Positions 55,910 to 64,000 of a stretch of DNA of 64,000 bases are shown in pieces. Below the pieces are notes generated by a model. The model was not told where the DNA came from. It saw only the letters and a program-made list of their open reading frames with translations, and ran no database searches. The stretch comes from Saccharomycopsis malanga (taxonomy: Eukaryota > Ascomycota > Saccharomycetes > Ascoideales > Saccharomycopsidaceae): positions 2,108,001 to 2,172,000 of the forward strand of contig CP025322.1 of the NCBI GenBank assembly GCA_004014935.1. The letters are read 5' to 3'. Made by a program: the position numbers and the translations under genes. Each line of letters begins with the position of its first letter. The stretch's first letter is position 1.

Positions 55910-58900
55910 ATGTCTAATCCCTTTGACGATGAGGATTATGATTATCCAGGAAGCAGCCCTTCCAAAGCGAGTCTTTTGAGCCAACCACAGCCAACGTTGG
56001 CAAACAGTTCACCCAAAAAGTACAGTCGGTCGATATATCTGTCGAATTTCAATGCGTTTCCTGGGGACAATGAACAAGACGTTGATTCTTTCTCACGCAG
56101 TTCTTCTCCCTCTAAAGCCAGAAGCAAATACTCGCCAGCAGTGAGTTTCAACAGAAGATCTGACAATGCTAGTTCTGCACCATTCAACACTTCTGCCATG
56201 GGAAACAATTTTGTCCAAGCTGCTATGGAGAACAACAATGACGATAGATCTAGTTATCTTTCTAGACTGCCTACTCACCGATCCAACTGGACCAGATTGG
56301 AGTCACCCAAAAGAGCGAAGCACACTTCTATAATAATGGAGGATTATGATGATCCGGAGGAGTACAACAGTGGGCGTGAATCCATAAGCAGCTCACCGCT
56401 CAGAAGATCACCTACAGCCAATTCTAGATCGACCACTACCAGTTCTAGGTTGTTGTCACCTCCGAAACCAATATTTGATTCCACTGTATTTGCCAAAGCC
56501 AATGGAGGATTGAGTCTTAGTGAAAATGCCCCGGATCTCGGGCCAAACAGTGTTTATAACGAGGACCCTTTCAATCCTCCATTTGAGACTGTTTCTTTAA
56601 ACCAGGAGAGAAAGTATTCGTACGAAAATAGCGATACCATCTCCTACACAGGAAACAGCGAAAAAGAATATGACAACAAGCTTGGATCTTCATATTCAAT
56701 GACATCCTCGATGTCGACTGCTGATTTCAATTACGACGAGTACAGCGGCAGACAAAAGATTATTGCCATGAATAACCATAGCTTGGACCAATCTCTGGCA
56801 GTGGAAAGTTTGGACAGAAACATGCATGCTGACATTCCCCAAACTCAACAACCAAGAAGAAACAGAGCTTTGCGGAAGGAGTTCAAGCTTGAAAGAGGCA
56901 ATTTGGTGTTGGAAAACCCAGTGCCTACGAAATTGGCCAGTTTTTTGCCGCGGCGTGATGATGACGAGTTCTTGTTCATGAGATACACTGCTTGCACCTC
57001 AGACCCTAATGATTTCATCAAAAACGGGTTCACTTTGAGATCTGCCAAGTATGGAAGGGAAACCCAGATTGTCATTTGTATCACCATGTATAACGAGGAC
57101 GAGATCTCCTTTGCGAGAACCATGAATGCCGTCATGAAAAATGTGGCCCAGCTTTGTGCAAGAAAGAGATCCAGAGTGTGGGGCGAAGATGGCTGGAAGA
57201 AGGTTCAGGTTGTTATTGTTAGCGACGGCAGAGCGAAAATCAGTCCAGGTGTATTGGAAGTGTTGGCTGCTATGGGTGTGTATCAAGACGGTATTGCTAA
57301 ATCGTACGTTAATAGTAAAGAGGTCAAGGCACATTTGTTTGAATATACCACCCAGGTTTCCATTGACAGCGATTTGAAGTTCCAAGGAGCTGAAAAAGGA
57401 ATAGTGCCCGTACAAATCTTGTTTTGTTTGAAAGAAAAAAACCAGAAAAAAATCAATTCTCACAGATGGTTGTTCAATGCTTTTTGCCCAGTGTTGGACC
57501 CAAACATCTGTATTCTTTTGGATGTTGGTACCAAGCCAGACAAAGATGCCATGTACCATTTGTGGAAATCGTTTGACAACGACTCCAATGTTGCTGGAGC
57601 TGCCGGGGAAATCATTGCCATGAAAGAAAAAGGCGGCTTGAACTTACTAAACCCATTGGTTGCTTCGCAGAACTTTGAATACAAGATGTCCAACATTCTC
57701 GACAAACCGTTAGAAAGCATATTTGGCTACATTGCCGTGTTGCCAGGCGCCTTGTCTGCCTACCGCTATTGTGCCTTGAAGAACCATGCTGACGGCACTG
57801 GGCCTCTCCACTCCTACTTTAAAGGCGAGACCTTGTCAGGAGCTGCCACTAGAGACGTGTTCTCCGCCAACATGTACTTGGCAGAGGACAGAATCTTGTG
57901 CTGGGAGTTGGTGGCAAAAAGATCTGAAAAGTGGGTGTTAAAATACGTTAAACAAGCCAAAGGAGAAACCGATGTGCCAGACAGCTTGCCAGAGTTTATT
58001 TCCCAGAGAAGAAGATGGTTGAATGGTGCTTTGTTTGCTGCTTTGTATTCTCAGCTTCATTTCCGCCAAATCTGGAAAACCGACCATTCTTTTGTCAGAA
58101 AAACCTTTCTTCACATTGAATTCTTTTACCAGTTTATTCAGTTGTTGTTTTCTTTCTTCTCCTTGGGCAATTTCTACTTGGCCTTCTATTTCTTGGCTGG
58201 TTCTTTGGCCAACACTAACGCCATCCCTCATAATGGCGGCTACTGGATCTTCACCATTCTAAACTACTTTTGTCTTTGCGACTTAACTAGTACCTTCATC
58301 ATCTCAATGGGAAATAGACCTCAAGGCGCCAAACACTTGTATTTAGCCAGTATGATCATCTTGACCATATGTGCTCTTTATAGTGTTGGATGTGGCTTTT
58401 ATTTTGTTGGCAAAACCATCAAAGACAAGCATCAAGACCCCGGCACTTCATCTGCTTTCATAAACATCATCATATCTTTGTTGTCGACATACGGACTATA
58501 CGCTATCATGTCCATAGTTTATTTGGATCCATGGCATATCATCACAAGTTCCCTCCAATACTTTCTCATGTTGCCATTCTACACTTGCACTTTGCAGATC
58601 TACGCCTTCTGTAACACCCATGATGTCTCTTGGGGCACCAAAGGTGAAAACAAACCGACCGCTGACTTGGGCAGAGCCATCATCAAAACCGACAAGTCTG
58701 GTCATGAGGTCGTTGAGGTAGAAATACCAAGCGAACAATTGGACATTGATAGTGGCTACGAAGAGATTTTATTCAATTTGAGATCCAGAAGACAAACCCC
58801 AAGAGGTATCAAAACATTGGCTGAGAAAGAAATCCCTGAAGAAGATTACTATAGAGATATCAGAACCAGGGTTGTCTTGCTTTGGTTGTTGAGTAACATG

Positions 58901-59137
58901 TTGTTAGTAATGATTGTGACCCAAGTGTACGACATTAAAGAAACCAGCAGTAACAAATATTTGGCTTTCATTCTTTGGTCCGTTGCAGTCTTGGCTGCCT
59001 TCAGAGCTTGTGGTTCCTTCATGTACTTGTTACACTTGTGTATTCGTTGGTGTGTTGAATCTAAACATAAATTGGATGATGGTGGCTACACGTTCAACGT
59101 TCCAACTCCTAAAGTGAACTTCAGTTTCAAAAACTAG
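55910..59137 (+). CDS. Chitin synthase, Chs1/Chs2 type (division 1)
   Basis: 1075 residues from the ATG at 55910 ([16 protein letters not shown]); a TTG four codons earlier extends the frame. Plasma-membrane enzyme that polymerises GlcNAc from UDP-GlcNAc. The first 350 residues are Ser/Asn-rich and probably phosphorylated and disordered. The catalytic core follows: [89 protein letters not shown] (E659-D660-R661) and QRRRWLNGA (Q699-W703), then a cluster of membrane helices. The core is very like Saccharomyces Chs1 and Chs2; which of the two is not decidable here. No myosin or cytochrome b5 domain, so not a class V enzyme. Any link to the SKT5-like gene 31 kb away is only thematic: Chs4 acts on Chs3. 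Confidence 0.95.
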   Translation: MSNPFDDEDYDYPGSSPSKASLLSQPQPTLANSSPKKYSRSIYLSNFNAFPGDNEQDVDSFSRSSSPSKARSKYSPAVSFNRRSDNASSAPFNTSAMGNNFVQAAMENNNDDRSSYLSRLPTHRSNWTRLESPKRAKHTSIIMEDYDDPEEYNSGRESISSSPLRRSPTANSRSTTTSSRLLSPPKPIFDSTVFAKANGGLSLSENAPDLGPNSVYNEDPFNPPFETVSLNQERKYSYENSDTISYTGNSEKEYDNKLGSSYSMTSSMSTADFNYDEYSGRQKIIAMNNHSLDQSLAVESLDRNMHADIPQTQQPRRNRALRKEFKLERGNLVLENPVPTKLASFLPRRDDDEFLFMRYTACTSDPNDFIKNGFTLRSAKYGRETQIVICITMYNEDEISFARTMNAVMKNVAQLCARKRSRVWGEDGWKKVQVVIVSDGRAKISPGVLEVLAAMGVYQDGIAKSYVNSKEVKAHLFEYTTQVSIDSDLKFQGAEKGIVPVQILFCLKEKNQKKINSHRWLFNAFCPVLDPNICILLDVGTKPDKDAMYHLWKSFDNDSNVAGAAGEIIAMKEKGGLNLLNPLVASQNFEYKMSNILDKPLESIFGYIAVLPGALSAYRYCALKNHADGTGPLHSYFKGETLSGAATRDVFSANMYLAEDRILCWELVAKRSEKWVLKYVKQAKGETDVPDSLPEFISQRRRWLNGALFAALYSQLHFRQIWKTDHSFVRKTFLHIEFFYQFIQLLFSFFSLGNFYLAFYFLAGSLANTNAIPHNGGYWIFTILNYFCLCDLTSTFIISMGNRPQGAKHLYLASMIILTICALYSVGCGFYFVGKTIKDKHQDPGTSSAFINIIISLLSTYGLYAIMSIVYLDPWHIITSSLQYFLMLPFYTCTLQIYAFCNTHDVSWGTKGENKPTADLGRAIIKTDKSGHEVVEVEIPSEQLDIDSGYEEILFNLRSRRQTPRGIKTLAEKEIPEEDYYRDIRTRVVLLWLLSNMLLVMIVTQVYDIKETSSNKYLAFILWSVAVLAAFRACGSFMYLLHLCIRWCVESKHKLDDGGYTFNVPTPKVNFSFKN

Positions 59138-59459
59138 TTCAAAGTGCATTGTTATCTGTTTTTATTACTTGAAATTCCCATTTTTTTATTCTTATTGTTA
59201 TCTACGCATTTTTATCATGGTGTTTTTTATTTTTGCAATTTACTCATAAAACGTTGCTTTTGTTTAGTCTTTTTGCTTTTTACGTTTTTATTGTTACTAC
59301 CCCTATATTACTAATGTTTGAATTTTATACCACGAAAATATTACCCATCAATGTTTTGTATAGTTTTCTGTGAAAGCATAAAATACTATGTAAATTACGT
59401 TTGATGTTTGCAATGAAAACAAGTTTATACAGTGAGCTCTTCATGGCGATATGTTATAA
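59138..59459. other. Chitin synthase 3' flank
   Basis: T-rich 3' flank of the chitin synthase gene. No gene or repeat recognised. Confidence 0.5.
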
Positions 59460-59680
59460 AATAATAATAATAATAATATCATATATATCAAGCCCAGTAC
59501 ATATCAGTTTGTATATACGCGCTATGTCTAAAGCGACTTGGTAAAACCCAGTGGGAAAAACCCAAGTATGTCCCAGTCATTGTAAACTTCTCGCTGGCTT
59601 TTTTGAACACCCGATGGGTTGGAAAGTAAGCACTAGGCTTTTGTCTAGGTCGTATTTCAGACAGTTGCACTTGCCTGTGT
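59460..59680 (-). mobile_element. 5'-truncated SINE copy, minus strand
   Basis: Read on the minus strand: CACAGGCAAGTGCAACTGTC, TGAAATACGACCTAGACAAA, AGCCTAGTGCTTACTTTCC, AACCCATCGGGTGTTCAAAA, TTTACAATGACTGGGACATA, CCCACTGGGTTTTACCAAGT, GACATAGCGCGTATATACAA, ACTGATATGTACTGGGCTTG, then ATATATGATATT and (ATT)n. The tRNA-like head is absent. Agreement with the 30.8-kb copy over the shared 220 bp is high, suggesting a young family. Confidence 0.88.
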
Positions 59681-60054
59681 ATATTTTTTTTTTTCAGTTG
59701 CACTAATTCGTCCATATGTTTCCTTTTGTTTTTCATACTTGAGCATGACTTTACTATTTGAGTTAGTTTGACTCATTTGAAGCTGTTTATACATTTCCTG
59801 TTTTATTCAAGTCCCAGTAATAGCCCTTTTTCCAAATGTCACGTATAAGAAAACCTACAACTTTTGAGTATTAATTCGTATTCACAACACTACAACTTTT
59901 GAGAATCAATTCGTATTCACGACACTACAACTTTTGAGAATCAATTAAGTGTATAATTTAAATAGCAGAATAAAAGTACAAAAAGCGGTGAAATGAAGGG
60001 ATATTAAACAAAAGAGAAGAAAAAAAGAGTCTAAGGGTCAAAGCGAATATGAAA
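59681..60054. other. 3' flank of the DNF-type gene, with tandem repeat
   Basis: No gene seen. 59854-59946 holds two and a half copies of a 36-bp unit, CTACAACTTTTGAGAATCAA then TTCGTATTCACGACA, about 110 bp from the stop codon at 60055 of the minus-strand gene. Confidence 0.7.
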
Positions 60055-63000
60055 TCAATAGCGAGACCGTCTGGAATGGACAGACATCAAGCTTTCGGCT
60101 TGCGAAAGGCCCGGCACATTAGAAAGGGATGGTGTGGAACCGACGTAGTCTCCGCTCTGGATCATGTCTTGTCTCATTTGTTGTAAAGAAAGAGAGTTTG
60201 GTTTTTTCAAGCGTTTGATGGTTCCAATTGGATGTTTGAACGTTTCGGTTATAGTGGGTTTTCGCAGAGGTTTAGAAATGTTCTTTGGAGGGGTTGACAA
60301 GATTAAGTTTTCCGAGTCAATGCTTTTAGAATCGGAATGGCCATCGAGGTTTCTATGGAATTGTACATCATTGGCATCGGTAGGGTCGTATCCAAGAGGA
60401 TAGTTGTTGTAGCAGCCAATGTTGACTCTTTCTCTGATAATGTCAATGTCTTTTGGCCAGTAGAGTCTGCGGATGGTATCGAAGGTGAATCTCGGCAAAA
60501 GATTGCATAGAACACCGAGGAAAAACACGGCCCAGAAGGAGACTGCGCCGAAGACCTGGGCGGCAGACTTGTAGAACTCGCCAGAGTATGTGGAAGAAGA
60601 CCAGATGCCGGCCCAGAAAAAGAGAACCAAGATGGAGAAGGCGTAGATGATTAAACTGAGCCAGTCCCAGCGGTTCTGCTGAAGCAACACATAAATGTTA
60701 CAGGAGATGACAGAGATGGCGCTAACCATGATACCCATCCAGAAGCGGTGATGGAGGGGCAATCCCGAGCTGGCGACAAAGCGTCCTGTGTAGTAGATAA
60801 GGTAAGGGAAGAAGAAGGAGAGAACCGATTGGTATATTCCGTCAAGCATGTAAAGCACAAACTTGTACTGCGACCACTCTTTTCCAAGGATGCCGCTGCG
60901 GTACAACTCAGGAACAAGCAACGACACGGTGTCACTGACGTCCTGGTCAAACACAGCAAGGAAAATGATAGGCAACGACGTGAACGCCAAGTTGTAAAAC
61001 ATGATGAACGTGAACTCGTACAAGTAGGTGCCGTCAAAGTCAGCAAAGATGCCGTACCAAAACAATGTCAAGGTGAAGACTACGTTTTTGTAGAAGAAGC
61101 AAGGGATCATTTCTGCTAAACGCTTGTACGACCATCTGCCATGCACAAGAACAAGCCGTGTAAGATAGCGGAACTGGCCCAAGCCGTAGTCCGACGACAT
61201 CACGGCCTGTCGTCCCTCTGCACCGGCAATTCCCACACCAATGTTGGCCGCCTGGATCATGGCCACATCGTTTGCGCCATCGCCAATCGCAAGCGTCATC
61301 ACGCCCAACCGCTGCTTCACAACGCCTACCACTTGGGCCTTTTGGGCGGGAGACACTCGACAACAAAGAACCGCCCGGCATTGTTTGCAAAGCAACAAAA
61401 ACTTCTTTTGCAAAGTCGTGTTGTGCTCGTCAAACACAACCCCCAACACTGCGCCATCCACAACAACTGCGTGCGTGTTCTCTGGCGTCGAATGGTCTTC
61501 ACGTGCCTGTTGAAGAGCCGCATCCGTTGACGCGTCATCTTTCAACTCTACTCCAAACTCCTCCTTCAAATACCGGGTAATTTTCTCATTAACATGGCCG
61601 TAGTCTGCGTCGCCGTTGCCCACAACCAACAATTTCATTTCAGAGCCTAATAAATTGCACGAAAACCCAATATTGATGGCAGTCTCAATCTTGTCGCCCG
61701 TGAGAACCCACAACTTGATCCCTGCCTTACCTAGCGTTGCAATCGAGTCTGGAACACCGTCCTGAAGCCGGTCCTCAATTGCTGTGGACCCCAAAAGCGT
61801 CAAGTCCCTCTCAAGCTCTGCAGCAACATCCTCCATACGCGCCTCCCGGTCCCCATCAAGCGACACACCGGCTTCATGATACCGCCGTGCCCACTCCTCG
61901 TACCCAGCCCTCGGTAGCTCAGCATACGCCACACACAACGTCCGCAAACCTTCCTTGGAAAACTGCTCCAAGTACAACGCCGTTGTGCGCAAAAGATGCT
62001 CGTCCGAGTCGCCTCGGAGCCGCTCATAAATCACGCTATCCGCACCCTTGCTGATAAGCACTGTGGCGGTCTCTGTGCCGGATTCAGGATCGGCTCCCGG
62101 CAACTCACTGCGCGGCATCTCCAAGACAATGCTCATACGCTTTCTTGTAGAGCTGAAGGGAATCACAGAGAGTACCTTGTATTGATGTTCGATACCGTAT
62201 TTTTCAACAAACATGGTGTCGCGCTTTCTTCCAAGAAACTCAATACCGAGGTCCCTGGCAACACCCACTAAAGCGTTTTCATCGGGCGACTCAGCCTTGA
62301 CAACCCGGCGACCCTCGTCGATTTCAGTCACCGCAGTGTGGCAAAGAGCCAAGGCGGTCATGAACCACTCATTAAGCGGCTTTTGAGACTTGTTTCCTGT
62401 ATCACTGAGGACATCCTTGACGTAATCAGAGCTAATGAAAGACACGTCCTCTTCAGCAAGGTTACTCAAAGAGCTGTGCTCGTTCCCATTGGTAAGCGCA
62501 GTTTTGTTGTCACTGATCAATTTTAACATCAGCTGCTTGTCCTCGGCAACAAGTCTGTCCATTTTCACCTTTTCTTTCACGACATCAACACCCAACCGTT
62601 TCTGCATGCCCATCTTGGCCTCTGTATAGCACATGCCGTAGTTGCGAAGCCCCACAGAACACTTTTTGAACTCCATCACGTTCTGGGTGAGCGTCCCGGT
62701 CTTGTCGCTAAAGATGTACTCAACCTGGCCCAAGTCATCAGAGATGTTCCACGACTTGGGCACACAGGGATAGTCTAAGGCCTCATAGTACATCTTGACG
62801 TCAGACCAGATGAAGAACGCCTGGGCAGTCTTGATGATTTCTACAGAAACATAAAGGGAAATTGGAACAAGCGATTGGTACAAGATGAGGGCAACAAAGA
62901 ACGCCACCACACCACTGGCGGCTGAAGAGTCATTGTACGGCTTGAACTCGTAATAGAGCCGCGATACGTGTTTCTTGTTATAGAAAATCCCATTGATGAC

Positions 63001-64000
63001 CCCAGACACAAAACAAAGCACAAACAAAAGCCCAAAGTTGATGTATACCGAGACATTGAGCTCGCGCGCAATCTTGGACTTCTTGGTGGGCGTAATGCCA
63101 GAATTGAGCATGATTTTGGTCTCGCTACCAGTGTACAACACAAGCCCTATGACCCAACGGGTGTTGCGGAGCGTCGAGCCTCGGAATAAAACATTGTCAA
63201 GCGTCACAGCTTCAGTCTTGTCACCCGTGGACGCGTCATCAAAGGCCGGGTAATGCATCACGCCTTTAAACGAGTACAAGTTTGGGTTGGGGCTGTCGCA
63301 CTCGACCCAACATTGCATCCGCTCAATGTCGTTGCCGTATTTCAAGCCGTTGCCTGCTTTGACCGCCTTTTTCAGTTTCAAGTTGGTCTCCCCGTCCAAA
63401 TTTTTGGTTTCAATGTAGCAATTCTGTTCTTCGAGTGACGTGGAAAGAACTACAACATCCGCTGGAACCTCTTCGTTCTGGCGGATGCGCACAATGTCAC
63501 CTACGTAAATGTCTTTCCAAGCCTTGTTGCGAAACTTGACAGCGCCCGTCACGTTGCCTGCCGGGTTAACTACAGTGCCTGGTTGCGCCCTTGATATTTT
63601 ACTACGCGACATCTGCACAGAAAGACGGTGGCTTGTCGTGAAACTGTCAACGGTCTCTAATGATGCGCGCTGATGTGTTTGTTTTTCTGATTGGGTGTGC
63701 GGCGCTTGTTTCTTAAATAGCGGAATAATGTAGTTATACAAGACCTTCTTGAGCGCTCTGGAATTGGCCTTTTTGAAACGCCGCCAAGGACCAACATTGT
63801 CAACAACAACATTGGGATTGTCCAACCCAGTTACCAAGTGCACACGTGAGTTGTTGAGCTCCTCGTCGGAAAGCGCGCGGCGCGAGTCCTCAAAAGCGTC
63901 GCGGAGAGCCGTAAGAAATACAATTACAATCAAAGGCACTGCATTCAACCCCGGCGACGACACCCCAAAAATCTGGAACGCGCCCAAGATACATACAAAC
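60055..64000 (-). CDS. P4-ATPase, DNF1/DNF2-type phospholipid flippase, 5' end beyond the window
   Basis: Open from the right edge to the TGA at 60055 (about 1315 codons). Moves phosphatidylcholine and phosphatidylethanolamine (and lysolipids) from the outer to the inner leaflet, together with a Cdc50/Lem3 subunit. Visible: ALRDAFEDSRRALSDEELNN and WRRFKKANSRALKK near the edge, IPADVVVLSTS-type EVPADVVVLSTS, YIETKNLDGETNLK, the P4 motif PISLYVSVEIIK, phosphorylation site DKTGTLTQN (complement of 62686-62706), VLTGDKIETAINIG, GDGANDVAMIQAANIGVGI and the final membrane helices. LTALRDAFEDSRR and the PC-type context match Dnf1/Dnf2 better than Drs2, Neo1 or Dnf3. Those have about 1570-1610 residues, so some 250 N-terminal residues are missing here. 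The C-terminal tail (HSRRSRY end) is basic. Confidence 0.93.
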   Translation of the reverse strand, partial: FVCILGAFQIFGVSSPGLNAVPLIVIVFLTALRDAFEDSRRALSDEELNNSRVHLVTGLDNPNVVVDNVGPWRRFKKANSRALKKVLYNYIIPLFKKQAPHTQSEKQTHQRASLETVDSFTTSHRLSVQMSRSKISRAQPGTVVNPAGNVTGAVKFRNKAWKDIYVGDIVRIRQNEEVPADVVVLSTSLEEQNCYIETKNLDGETNLKLKKAVKAGNGLKYGNDIERMQCWVECDSPNPNLYSFKGVMHYPAFDDASTGDKTEAVTLDNVLFRGSTLRNTRWVIGLVLYTGSETKIMLNSGITPTKKSKIARELNVSVYINFGLLFVLCFVSGVINGIFYNKKHVSRLYYEFKPYNDSSAASGVVAFFVALILYQSLVPISLYVSVEIIKTAQAFFIWSDVKMYYEALDYPCVPKSWNISDDLGQVEYIFSDKTGTLTQNVMEFKKCSVGLRNYGMCYTEAKMGMQKRLGVDVVKEKVKMDRLVAEDKQLMLKLISDNKTALTNGNEHSSLSNLAEEDVSFISSDYVKDVLSDTGNKSQKPLNEWFMTALALCHTAVTEIDEGRRVVKAESPDENALVGVARDLGIEFLGRKRDTMFVEKYGIEHQYKVLSVIPFSSTRKRMSIVLEMPRSELPGADPESGTETATVLISKGADSVIYERLRGDSDEHLLRTTALYLEQFSKEGLRTLCVAYAELPRAGYEEWARRYHEAGVSLDGDREARMEDVAAELERDLTLLGSTAIEDRLQDGVPDSIATLGKAGIKLWVLTGDKIETAINIGFSCNLLGSEMKLLVVGNGDADYGHVNEKITRYLKEEFGVELKDDASTDAALQQAREDHSTPENTHAVVVDGAVLGVVFDEHNTTLQKKFLLLCKQCRAVLCCRVSPAQKAQVVGVVKQRLGVMTLAIGDGANDVAMIQAANIGVGIAGAEGRQAVMSSDYGLGQFRYLTRLVLVHGRWSYKRLAEMIPCFFYKNVVFTLTLFWYGIFADFDGTYLYEFTFIMFYNLAFTSLPIIFLAVFDQDVSDTVSLLVPELYRSGILGKEWSQYKFVLYMLDGIYQSVLSFFFPYLIYYTGRFVASSGLPLHHRFWMGIMVSAISVISCNIYVLLQQNRWDWLSLIIYAFSILVLFFWAGIWSSSTYSGEFYKSAAQVFGAVSFWAVFFLGVLCNLLPRFTFDTIRRLYWPKDIDIIRERVNIGCYNNYPLGYDPTDANDVQFHRNLDGHSDSKSIDSENLILSTPPKNISKPLRKPTITETFKHPIGTIKRLKKPNSLSLQQMRQDMIQSGDYVGSTPSLSNVPGLSQAESLMSVHSRRSRY

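Noticed and set aside
1-64000. CRISPR array, bacterial operon or prophage
   Set aside because: Tandem repeats here lack equal unique spacers, genes are eukaryotic with separate promoters, and there are no bacterial signals.

Overview
The window is nuclear DNA of a budding yeast (Saccharomycotina). It carries single-copy fungal genes close in length and sequence to Saccharomyces and Candida orthologues (CDC53, DPH6, COX20, RTN1, GGC1, KGD1, SEC11, ARC19, CSF1, PRP40, a chitin synthase and a DNF-type flippase). Almost all are intronless, and the one intron I can support (in ARC19) has yeast consensus splice signals. CTG codons look scarce and a few would read better as Ser, so a CUG-Ser-clade yeast is possible but not shown. 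I cannot name the species.

Layout. 1-1750: 5' part of CDC53 (minus strand), cut by the left edge. 2836-2907: tRNA-Gly(TCC). 3771-13302: two ferric reductase paralogues on the minus strand, separated by about 4.8 kb of AT-rich, gene-free DNA. 15772-17787: DPH6. 17.8-21.1 kb: minisatellites, SINE copies and a retroelement ORF fragment. 21338-24427: COX20 and a Sel1-repeat chitin synthase activator, divergently arranged. 26-34.4 kb: RTN1, GGC1 and KGD1, all on the minus strand. 36423-38771: a DAL81-like regulator without its zinc cluster. 40001-42628: a small mitochondrial-type membrane protein, SEC11 and ARC19. 43389-52355: CSF1, almost 9 kb. 53784-59137: PRP40 and a chitin synthase. 60055-64000: a DNF1/2-type P4-ATPase, cut by the right edge.

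The most striking content is between the genes. A family of short interspersed elements is scattered through most of the larger spacers. A full copy is about 330 bp: a tRNA-like head with pol III A and B boxes, a unique body with a conserved 3' end, and a TTA/ATT microsatellite tail. Two short copies, at 6054-6179 and 39269-39393, are flanked by perfect direct repeats of 11 and 15 bp. There are about ten clear copies and many remnants, at least two subfamilies, a head-only plus full-length tandem pair, and nested clusters. A tRNA-derived SINE family this dense is unusual for a budding yeast and is my main candidate for something undescribed.

A second pattern is tandem repeats just 3' of many genes (FRE-like 1, DPH6, COX20, the SKT5-like gene, the DAL81-like gene, the 217-aa membrane protein, CSF1, DNF). 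In both ferric reductases repeats have also grown inside the coding sequence. The genes are ordinary housekeeping genes with no operon logic. The only functional themes shared by neighbours are iron reduction (two FRE genes) and cell wall or membrane work (chitin synthase, a CHS4/SKT5-type activator, flippase, CSF1, RTN1).
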